A stretch of DNA of 64,000 bases from Ferrovum sp. PN-J185. GTDB taxonomy: Bacteria; Pseudomonadota; Gammaproteobacteria; Burkholderiales; Ferrovaceae. Under the pieces are notes generated by a model, which was not told the DNA's origin, did not search any database, and worked only from the letters and a program-made list of their open reading frames with translations. The stretch covers positions 1 through 64,000 of the forward strand of contig NZ_LQZA01000002.1 of assembly GCF_001581925.1 (NCBI RefSeq). Reading direction: 5' to 3'. Positions 57,328-64,000 of the stretch are shown here, in pieces; the first letter of the stretch is position 1; the number at the start of each line of letters is the position of its first letter. The position numbers and the translations under genes are program-made.

Positions 57328-57657
57328 TTAACCTTTCTCAGTCAAAGCACGCTCAAGCGCTTCAATCTCACGTGCCACTCGCTCATATTCCTCATATTTG
57401 AGCACCAAAAACGCTTGCGTTAAACGCATTTTCTCTCGCAAGCCACGCGGCGTTAACACATACACATACTTCCATCTATGTTGCGACCCTTTAAAGTTCT
57501 GCACCTTCATCAAGCCTCGATCAATCAAGGCCTGCACACAGTAATTCACAGCACCCAGACTTAATTTCAAGTTACTGGCCATAACACGCTGCGAGTGATG
57601 AGGATGCTCTTTCACATAAGCCAAAATAGCAAGCTCGTTAGGATTGGGAGTTTTCAA
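57328..57657 (-). CDS. MarR-family EPS-associated transcriptional regulator
   Basis: The 109-residue protein has a winged helix (ELAILAYVKEHPHHSQRVMASNLKLSLGAVNYCVQALIDRGLMKVQNFKGSQHRWKYVYVLTPRGLREKMRLTQAFL) followed by a C-terminal coiled coil. It matches the small regulator that accompanies exopolysaccharide clusters in many betaproteobacteria. The start is TTG 57657, the only standard start in frame. It is placed upstream of fcl and probably controls cluster expression. Confidence 0.88.
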   Translation of the reverse strand: MKTPNPNELAILAYVKEHPHHSQRVMASNLKLSLGAVNYCVQALIDRGLMKVQNFKGSQHRWKYVYVLTPRGLREKMRLTQAFLVLKYEEYERVAREIEALERALTEKG

Positions 57658-57801
57658 TATTAAATTTAATAACTCTTAAAGACGCTACCGCCCTACCAGA
57701 GACAGGGTATATTTTAAAATCACTCTAAAATTTAGATACGTTCACTTATTGAACAATTCTATATTATTTATCTCAACGATGACAATTTAATAACATACAC
57801 T

Positions 57802-58893
57802 TTACTCATCAGCGGAGATTTTCAAATAGGCCGGCAAAGAATAGCGCTTCAGTAACATATATAAAAGTGTATAGCACAGCACAAACAGGCTACATATCAC
57901 CTGCAGCGCGCTGGTGTCTGTGCGATAAACTAACGCCCCCATCACAGGAGGGACTGTAATCACCCACAAATAAGGGGAAACAATAGAATTGCTACTATTA
58001 CACAACTCACTTGCCTCTTTACTCCTACGCCCCTGCAGAGAATCAAATAACAGCTGATGCAAATGACGGCGATCAGGATGCCCTAAGTGAGCGCGCGTTA
58101 GCACACGGCGCAGCATACTAAAAAGCGTTTCGGTAACAGGGTAAATAACGAGGGTCAGGGCACACCAAGGCGAGAGATCGGGATGAGTATTAATCAACTG
58201 GATTAAACACTCAGCCGCCATGACACCAATAAAATAGGCACCACCATCACCCAAAAAAAGTAGTCCGCGGGGATAATTAAATAACATCACTCCCAAGATG
58301 GACCCCATAAAGATTAAGCTTTGTAACTGTAAGGCGCTATCTTGTAGCTGATGGGCAAGATAAGCGATAGCACCCAGCACAATTAGTGCGATGCCAGCAA
58401 GTAAGCCATTCATACCATCAATAATGTTAAAGGCATTAGTCAACCCACCCACCGCAAAGGCGCTAAAGGCCATGGCAAAAACAGGCAATGCCAGTACAGT
58501 ATCGAAGGCTGCCACATCCACTCTGTTAATGGAGGCATGCATCATGGCAACACCAAGAACACCGGAGAGCATACTCGCCAACAAACGCCAAGTAACACCC
58601 ATACTGTGACGAACATCCTCCATTAAACCAAACAAAAAAGCCGGAAAAGAAACGATTAACAGACACAACTCTGCTTGCACATTTTGTGCGAAGAAAAAGT
58701 AGTTTACCGCCACCGCCACAATCACTGACAGCCAAATAGCCAATCCGCCAATGCGCGGCACGGGATGAAGATGAGACTTTTGTATGGCAGTGAGATCATG
58801 ATCATGAGTCATGTGAGCATGCATGTATTCGTAACGAATTATTACGAAGGCAACAAGAAGGGATGCAAAAAAAGCCACGCACAACAAAATCAT
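57802..58893 (-). CDS. WecA/TagO-like polyprenyl-phosphate sugar-1-phosphate transferase
   Basis: From ATG 58893, with GGGGAG ten bases upstream, the protein has 363 residues and about eleven membrane segments. Motifs of the MraY/WecA family are present: HLHPVPRIGGLAIW, FGLMEDVRHSMG, AFNIIDGMNGLLAG and HPDRRHLHQLL. It starts the glycan by moving a sugar phosphate, usually HexNAc-1-P, onto undecaprenyl phosphate. It is the first gene of the cluster in transcription order. Confidence 0.9.
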   Translation of the reverse strand: MILLCVAFFASLLVAFVIIRYEYMHAHMTHDHDLTAIQKSHLHPVPRIGGLAIWLSVIVAVAVNYFFFAQNVQAELCLLIVSFPAFLFGLMEDVRHSMGVTWRLLASMLSGVLGVAMMHASINRVDVAAFDTVLALPVFAMAFSAFAVGGLTNAFNIIDGMNGLLAGIALIVLGAIAYLAHQLQDSALQLQSLIFMGSILGVMLFNYPRGLLFLGDGGAYFIGVMAAECLIQLINTHPDLSPWCALTLVIYPVTETLFSMLRRVLTRAHLGHPDRRHLHQLLFDSLQGRRSKEASELCNSSNSIVSPYLWVITVPPVMGALVYRTDTSALQVICSLFVLCYTLLYMLLKRYSLPAYLKISADE

Positions 58894-59170
58894 AATAAGG
58901 CTCAACTCCCCCAATATTTTATTGTTTTTGTAGTAATTTTATTTTATACCAAATACATGACTGGTTATTATTATTAAATAATTGTTACTTAGTCATGACA
59001 TTTTGTAAGATACCATACTTAACATTGTCGTAGATAATAAAATTAATTATTAAATGTAATGACGAATAACAAGTGAATGACTTACAACAGCTTAACTTTG
59101 ACAGTCTGAAAGAGTACCATGGAGTTTGGTGTCACATCACAGTGATTGTGACAAACTAAAGTGTAACTTT

Positions 59171-59617
59171 TTATTTCAAAGAGTGATTAAAAGTACGGCG
59201 CCGCGCCTCAAAATAACCATCAAGAATAGCCTGTTGACTGGCTGTTAAATGATGATAAAGAGTATTAAAGCGCTCAGAGATAATGTGCAAATGATGATCA
59301 AGCCTATCTACTCGTTCCATACGTGCTGCAAAGTATTGTGGAGCGGTGAAACTGGGTTGGCTGTTTTCCGCATGAAGAAGTGACTCGTTATCAGTGACAT
59401 TGTCTAACACACTTTGACGGTACTCTTGCCAATAAGGCTCTTCACTGGCAGTAATAGATATTCTTGCCTTTAACCTATCAAGACGCTCATTAACTTTATT
59501 TAAGTGGTCACTTGAAGGCAGAGAGGCTGCCTGTAGAGCAAACCCCATGACGAGAGCCAAATAAACACTACTAGATAATACCCGTGAGAGGGAGCGCATG
59601 ATTGTATGTTGTAACAT
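59171..59617 (-). CDS. Small periplasmic protein, Spy/CpxP-like
   Basis: The 148-residue protein has a signal peptide (VYLALVMGFALQAASLP) and a mature part that is nearly all helix, with HLNKVNERLDRLKARI, RVDRLDHHLHIISERFNTLYHHLTASQQAILDGYFEARRR. The LTxxQ motif suits the Spy/CpxP stress-chaperone family. Start ATG 59617 is taken; ATG 59599 is possible. It lies 8 bp after the GF-rich lipoprotein gene and is probably cotranscribed with it. Confidence 0.6.
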   Translation of the reverse strand: MLQHTIMRSLSRVLSSSVYLALVMGFALQAASLPSSDHLNKVNERLDRLKARISITASEEPYWQEYRQSVLDNVTDNESLLHAENSQPSFTAPQYFAARMERVDRLDHHLHIISERFNTLYHHLTASQQAILDGYFEARRRTFNHSLK

Positions 59618-59625
59618 AAGGCTAA

Positions 59626-59871
59626 TTAATCTCCATCCATATCACCGAAACCACCAAAGCCACCGAATCCACCAAAGGGACCAAACATACCCATTTCAGG
59701 GGGGCCGAACATCGGCTCCATGCCTACCATGGCACCTGGCTCAGTAAAATCGGGCGCATCACCAAAGCCATCACCGCCCACAAAGCCTGGGCCCATACTC
59801 ATACCAGCACAACCGGCAAGAAGAGTCAGTGTGAGTAACAGTAATGTATAACGTAAGAAAACAGTTTTCAT
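59626..59871 (-). CDS. Small lipoprotein rich in Gly, Phe, Met and Pro
   Basis: The 81-residue protein has a lipoprotein signal (LLLTLTLLAGCAG, Cys near residue 21) and a short mature part of low complexity with repeated GFGGFGGFGD and EPMFGPPEMGMFGP, many acidic residues and methionines. No domain is known. Such Met/acid-rich secreted peptides can bind metal, but nothing else here proves it. It pairs with the Spy-like gene. Confidence 0.7.
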   Translation of the reverse strand: MKTVFLRYTLLLLTLTLLAGCAGMSMGPGFVGGDGFGDAPDFTEPGAMVGMEPMFGPPEMGMFGPFGGFGGFGGFGDMDGD

Positions 59872-60050
59872 ATAAACATAATAACCAGAAATCCTGTTAC
59901 TAACCTTTATAAAATGTAATTAAGATTAAGGGATTTGATGAGGTATTTTAAAAAGGTATTGCTCTGGCTCTTCACAGAGATCTTTGCGATCTTGGACTTT
60001 GACTTAGTACACACTATTTTACTTGCTCGTTCTTTGTTGAGGGAAACCCA

Positions 60051-60199
60051 ATGTCGCCGACTTTGAATAATGGTGACACGTTGTCTCTTGATGTGGTTTA
60101 TGGCGACATGAATTAGACATATGTCGCCAAATTCAAAAAATATCGACACATTACCTGGACGTGTCGTTCATATCGCAACAACATGAGAACATGTCGTTA
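60051..60199. repeat. Phased array of seven TGTCG-type motifs
   Basis: RTGTCG(CC/TT)-type octamers occur at 60051(+), 60071(-), 60101(-), 60121(+), 60141(-), 60161(+) and 60191(+), starting 20 or 30 bp apart. One pair is a perfect inverted repeat, TGGCGACAT (60101-60109) and ATGTCGCCA (60121-60129). The phasing is that of protein sites on one helix face, as at transposon ends or a cooperative operator. It lies between the lipoprotein gene and the fic gene at 60233. Confidence 0.65.
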
Positions 60200-60232
60200 A
60201 AAATGTCTTTTTAAATCATGAGAAATACTAGT

Positions 60233-61336
60233 ATGCCCTGGACTCCCGAAAAGCAGCACAACAGCCTCCCTCCCTTACCTCCTGCTTAGAAACTGGAAAG
60301 CAGGGCCGTTTTGAAGGTATGCATCAACGCACGGGTAGCTCTAGCCGAGCTCAAACAGGCTGCGGGATTGATACCTAATCAAACCATGCTGATTAACACA
60401 ATCCCACTGCTTGAGGCAAAGGATAGCTCTGAAATTGAGAATATTGTTACAACGACCGATAAGCTTTTTCAATACGCACTAGGGGAAGCCCAAGCAGACC
60501 CAGCAACCAAAGAAGCACTTCGTTACCGATCCGCACTGTACAAAGGCTATCAATCATTAAAAAATCGCCCAATTTGTACAGCAACTGCTGTTGAAGTCTG
60601 CAGTACGCTCAAGGGTGTAGACATGGATATCAGAAAAACACCGGGGACACAGTTAATAAATGATAGAACTGGTGAGATCATTTATACGCCGCCAGAAGGC
60701 GAAAATACTCTACGTAATATGTTGGCTAACTGGGAACAGTATATTCACAATGAGGAAGAGATTGATCCTCTCGTTCGTATGGCCGTTGGACATTATCAAT
60801 TTGAAGCTGTGCATCCATTTATTGATGGTAATGGACGTACGGGTAGAGTGATCAACATTTTATATTTGATTCAGCAAGACTTATTACCATTACCTATTCT
60901 GTCTCTTAGCCGGCACATCATTTTAAATAAGAACGACTACTACACACTTCTGCTTGATGTAACTCGTTTTGAAGCGTGGGAGCCTTGGATACTGTTTATG
61001 CTTAAGGCAATTGAAGAAACCTCTCACTGGACAAGAGAAAAGATTGTGGCGATAAAGAGTCTCTCGGACCACACCACACAATTCATTCGACTTAAACTGC
61101 CAAAAATATATACCCGTGAATTGGTTAATGTTATTTTTGAGCAACCGTATTGCCGAATTTCAGATTTAGTAAACAAAGGAGTAGCAAAGCGTCAAGCTGC
61201 CTCTCGGTATCTAAAAAGCCTCGTAGAAGTTGGTGTTCTGAATGAGATCAGCGTAGGAAAAGAAAAGATTTTTATTCATCTAAAATTGATGAGGCTCTTA
61301 AGTCACGATACCAATCAGTTTGAGGGTTATAAATAA
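60233..61336 (+). pseudogene. Class II Fic-family protein with TAG at codon 19
   Basis: ATG 60233 begins a typical Fic N-terminus (PWTPEKQHNSLPPLPPA), then TAG at 60287-60289, then KLESRAVLKVCINARVALAELKQAAGLIPNQ in the same frame. The core is whole: SSEIENI inhibitory motif, HPFIDGNGRTGRVI and a C-terminal winged helix. A TTG at 60311 can restart translation and would leave the Fic domain complete (341 residues), so function may survive. The amber codon is the only lesion seen. It is a different Fic subgroup from that at 21.5 kb. Confidence 0.8.
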
Positions 61337-61434
61337 CAGAGTAATTACATTGTTTGTTTACTCAAACTTAACTTAAGAAATAAACAATTAGAGCGCAGTC
61401 ACTCGTGTGCTAACGGAAATTTAGTGAATACATC

Positions 61435-62313
61435 TTACTTTTTATGTTCAGGCATAGCAAAACGATGGTGCTTTAACTCTTCACAGGGATCAGCCCGATC
61501 TTGTGCTGGAACATAATAGACTGAAGTAAACGCTTTTTGAGGCTCATTGTCGGTATTGCCCTCTTCCATCACAGCAATACTAACCACTTTTGCCTTAGGA
61601 TCCAAAACCTTTAACCAGAAAGGGACTGCCAAATCCTCACGCAAATGACCATTGCCTGCGACCAATATCACTGGCAAATGGGTATCTCGATGAGCGGCAA
61701 CAATGGCTTCCGCCATCGATCGATCTCGCTCAATTTGCGCGCTCGCCATGGGGGACACCATCTCTTTTGGCAGCATATTGCAATGCCCCTTCTCAACTCG
61801 CTCTTGCATGAGTTTTGTCATACTACTGTGCCATTCTGATGGCAAGGTAGAAGCCTTTACTTTCCCTGTCATCAGCGACATCATCTCGCTTTGTGAGAGA
61901 TTGGTGGCAATTAACGGCAGATTTTGCTCAACAGCCATCTTAAAGAGGGGCTCATAAAAGGACCACTGCCATCCCTTAAAGGAAAAGCTCCCTGCTTTGG
62001 CTAATTCTTTGAGTTGTCCTTCATTCACTGTGTTGGCTTTAGATAGTAAATCCTGTTCGGTAACCGTTAACAGCGCTTGGTTTTCACGATCGAGTTGTTC
62101 CATAGCAAGAGCAAAATGCCCTTTAGTGACAAGCGCCTTGAGCCACTCCTGTCTTAAGGCATGGCCTGCAGCATTGTCATGTACCTCTCCCAACAAAATA
62201 TAATCAGCATTAGACCAATTTTGAATGGTATTTAGATCAGGTGATGCTGGGCTTTGTGCATACACCAACACGCTCACAACAAGCATACCCACTGCAGCTA
62301 CAATCTGTTTCAT
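61435..62313 (-). CDS. ChaN-like haem-binding/iron-uptake protein
   Basis: The 292-residue protein has a signal peptide (VGMLVVSVLVYAQS) but no lipobox cysteine. ChaN-domain motifs include ADYILLGEVHDNAAGHALRQEWLKAL, FALAMEQLDRENQALL, FKGWQWSFYEPLFKMAVEQNLPLIATNLS and VILVAGNGHLREDLAVPFWL. ChaN proteins bind haem and are linked to iron uptake. It stands alone between the fic gene and the mobile mystery pair. Confidence 0.85.
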   Translation of the reverse strand: MKQIVAAVGMLVVSVLVYAQSPASPDLNTIQNWSNADYILLGEVHDNAAGHALRQEWLKALVTKGHFALAMEQLDRENQALLTVTEQDLLSKANTVNEGQLKELAKAGSFSFKGWQWSFYEPLFKMAVEQNLPLIATNLSQSEMMSLMTGKVKASTLPSEWHSSMTKLMQERVEKGHCNMLPKEMVSPMASAQIERDRSMAEAIVAAHRDTHLPVILVAGNGHLREDLAVPFWLKVLDPKAKVVSIAVMEEGNTDNEPQKAFTSVYYVPAQDRADPCEELKHHRFAMPEHKK

Positions 62314-62515
62314 AACCAGAATACCTTATATTATATTTATCCTATTATTGCATCTTATTGATCTACCAGTAATAACTGTTACGTAGACTTTAATAAGAGA
62401 TGTACTTCTTGTTTTAATTCCTAATAACTACCAAGAGTTTGTTCAGATTTTTGATTCAATCATTTTATGAGATATAAAAAGACACTTAGAGTTGTTGTTT
62501 TCGTGATTTATAAAT

Positions 62516-62560
62516 AACCTATAGGTTCTGTTTGCATTTACTTTTAAAAACCTATAGGTT
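62516..62560. promoter_or_regulatory. Two copies of a 12-bp palindrome before mobile mystery protein A
   Basis: AACCTATAGGTT occurs at 62516-62527 and 62549-62560, 33 bp start to start (three helical turns), 37 bp before the ATG at 62597. Exact duplication and palindromic form mark them as operators, most likely for the HTH protein encoded next. Confidence 0.75.
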
Positions 62561-62596
62561 AACATATAACCATTAAAACGTTACCTTAAGGTTTCT

Positions 62597-63055
62597 ATGA
62601 TAAAGCAATTTCGTGATCTTCAGCTACAACAAATGGACGCACTTCTTAAGACCTGGAAAGCGACACAATTGAGCGTTCGCCCCAAGTCTGGATGGGTGCG
62701 TGCCATACGAGAGTCTTTGGGTATGTCTGCTGCAGCCTTTGCAAGGCGCCTAGGTATGACACCAGCTGGTGTTCGCAAACTGGAAAGTGCAGAGGCGTCT
62801 GACGCCATCACTTTAGCCAGTCTACGCAAGCTGGCTCAGGCCCTGGATTGCGAGTTGCAATATGCATTGGTGCCTCGCACCAGCCTGGTGCAGCAGGTGA
62901 AAAACCGAGCTGAAACAGTCGCTCGTGAGCGTTTACGCCCGATTGCACATTCTATGGCGCTGGAGGACCAAGCAGTCCAAGAGCCACAGAATAAGCTTCA
63001 GCTTGAGCTGGCCATCAAGGATCTGATTGAAGGTTCGCGTCGCGAGCTGTGGTGA
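62597..63055 (+). CDS. Mobile mystery protein A (XRE DNA-binding)
   Basis: The 152-residue protein contains an XRE helix-turn-helix (WVRAIRESLGMSAAAFARRLGMTPAGVRKLESAEASDAITLASLRKLAQALDCELQYALVPRTSL), the signature of mobile mystery protein A. Members are found with a Fic-domain partner, protein B, in many unrelated genomes. AAGG lies before the ATG. Codon use is richer in G+C than the surroundings, which suggests transfer. Confidence 0.85.
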   Translation: MIKQFRDLQLQQMDALLKTWKATQLSVRPKSGWVRAIRESLGMSAAAFARRLGMTPAGVRKLESAEASDAITLASLRKLAQALDCELQYALVPRTSLVQQVKNRAETVARERLRPIAHSMALEDQAVQEPQNKLQLELAIKDLIEGSRRELW

Positions 63056-63065
63056 GATTTTACAC

Positions 63066-63653
63066 ATGGAATTTCATTACGCGCCTGGGGCAACCCCAAT
63101 CGATCCAGACGAAGCCGCAGGTCTGGTGCCGACGCATATTACAACACAAAGCGATCTAAATGCATGGGAGCAGGTCAACATTGCTCAGGGAGCTCGCTGG
63201 GCTGCACGACAGAAAAAACGAGACCTACTGGAGGAGGGGTTTATTCGCGAATTGCATCGCAAGATGTTTGATAAGACTTGGGCTTGGGCGGGAAGATTTC
63301 GCCACAGCAATAAAAATATTGGAGTGGACTGGACGCAGGTTGCAGTGAGGTTACGCAACTTGCTGGACAATTCAAAATATCAAATTGAGAACCATGTTTA
63401 CGATACCGATGAGATGGCGGTACGGTTTCACCACCAACTGGTGTGGATTCACGCCTTCCCTAATGGCAACGGACGCCATGCCCGTTTGATGGCAGATTTG
63501 TTGGTCATGCGACTTGGTCGTCCACGGCTGACGTGGGGCGAAGGTGAGGCCACCATCACCACAATGGGAGTACTTCGCGATCAATACCTGACAGCCTTGC
63601 GAGCAGCCGATCACGGACAATTTAACGATTTGATTACATTTGCCCGCAGTTGA
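63066..63653 (+). CDS. Mobile mystery protein B (Fic domain)
   Basis: From ATG 63066, 10 bp after the stop of protein A, the protein has 195 residues. It reads MEFHYAPGATPIDPDEAAGLVPTHITTQSDLNAWEQ and carries the Fic core HAFPNGNGRHARLMADLLV with all catalytic residues. Fic enzymes transfer AMP to a target Thr, Ser or Tyr. No inhibitory helix is visible in B, so restraint may come from protein A, making a toxin-antitoxin-like pair; that is inferred. Confidence 0.87.
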   Translation: MEFHYAPGATPIDPDEAAGLVPTHITTQSDLNAWEQVNIAQGARWAARQKKRDLLEEGFIRELHRKMFDKTWAWAGRFRHSNKNIGVDWTQVAVRLRNLLDNSKYQIENHVYDTDEMAVRFHHQLVWIHAFPNGNGRHARLMADLLVMRLGRPRLTWGEGEATITTMGVLRDQYLTALRAADHGQFNDLITFARS

Positions 63654-63784
63654 CTACAGGGATCTTCAATAAAGTTGGATGGTGGTGAGTAGGACATTGA
63701 GGTCGGGAAAGTAAATCCTGATTTTGATCAGAAACAGTAAACCTTATGAGTTTTCCTAATTGATTGAGCTTATCCCATTTGGTT

Positions 63785-64000
63785 CTAATGAGTTTTAAGT
63801 GCCTGCTCTCGGGTGTTCAATACTAAATAAAAGGACATGACAGTGGGGAGAGCTAATAAAAGATATACCCATCTAAATGCCTGTTGTGAGGCGAACTCAA
63901 AAATGAGTCGATCGTGTCCACTACCTGCGGGTTGCATCATTAACTCTTTAATCATATCTATACCCATCTTTTGATCAAGGGGTAAATAATATTGCAGTAA
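63785..64000 (-). CDS. C-terminus of a probable MFS (DHA2-type) exporter, runs off right edge
   Basis: The minus-strand frame is open from the window edge to a stop at 63785. It reads YYLPLDQKMGIDMIKELMMQ...FASQQAFRWVYLLLALPTVMSFYLVLNTREQ, a last membrane span with a short tail as in EmrB/QacA-type permeases. Only about 70 residues are visible, so the family is uncertain. Confidence 0.4.
   Translation of the reverse strand, partial: LLQYYLPLDQKMGIDMIKELMMQPAGSGHDRLIFEFASQQAFRWVYLLLALPTVMSFYLVLNTREQALKTH

Noticed and set aside
58894-59170. JUMPstart/ops-type element upstream of the polysaccharide cluster
   Set aside because: No ops-like sequence was seen in the leader on the minus strand.
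59907-60149. 80-residue minus-strand frame
   Set aside because: Composition is unlike a protein and it covers the phased TGTCG array; no ribosome-binding site.

Overview
The window is AT-rich Gram-negative DNA. The best guess is a betaproteobacterium (Nitrosomonadales- or Ferrovales-like). The guess rests on the core block murJ ... ribF-ileS-lspA-ispH, a MarR-type EPS-associated regulator, an EI24 membrane protein and a CysB-type LysR regulator. It is an inference from gene content; no rRNA gene is present to fix the taxonomy.

Layout. (1) 1-4500: the N-terminal part of a large VCBS-repeat secreted adhesin that runs off the left edge, a Slam-like TPR/beta-barrel outer-membrane protein beside it, and a divergent GAF/HD-GYP c-di-GMP phosphodiesterase. 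(2) 4717-5954: an IS3-family element whose orfB carries an extra frameshift. (3) 6065-9441: murJ, then cysB and a TauE/SafE sulfite-exporter-like gene back to back. (4) 9570-12216: two AAA_14/DUF4143 ATPase genes, the second preceded by four tandem 22-bp repeats. (5) 12389-20501: housekeeping genes in tight array (ribF, ileS, lspA, a sulfite-oxidase-like gene, ispH, a cysteine-free Irr-like Fur protein, two SDR proteins) ending at tRNA-Thr(CGU).

(6) 20568-32492 is an accessory region dense in toxin-antitoxin genes: dinJ/yafQ, fic, mazEF, higBA, chpSB, a second higBA, vapBC and a TumE-type pair. mscL and an EI24 gene are embedded in it, and it ends at a tyrosine recombinase. Several toxins carry lesions visible in the sequence while the partner antitoxin is intact: yafQ has no in-frame start, one mazF and one higB have in-frame TAG codons, and fic is frameshifted.

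(7) 32494-58893 is a long minus-strand surface-polysaccharide cluster. A WecA/TagO-like initiating phosphotransferase starts synthesis. gmd/fcl supply GDP-L-fucose, and ugd plus a UDP-glucuronate 4-epimerase supply UDP-GlcA and UDP-GalA. Many glycosyltransferases, three methyltransferases and an asparagine-synthase/glycosyltransferase fusion of 1312 residues build and decorate the chain. Wzm/Wzt export it by the ABC-transporter route. (8) 59171-64000: a small Spy/CpxP-like protein and a Gly/Phe-rich lipoprotein, a phased array of TGTCG motifs, a Fic gene with an early TAG codon, a ChaN-like protein, the mobile mystery protein A/B pair (B is a Fic protein), and the C-terminus of a probable MFS exporter at the right edge.

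The most notable items are the decayed toxins beside intact antitoxins, the AsnB-glycosyltransferase fusion, the 22-bp tandem repeats before the second DUF4143 ATPase, and the TGTCG motif array spaced in 20- or 30-bp steps.
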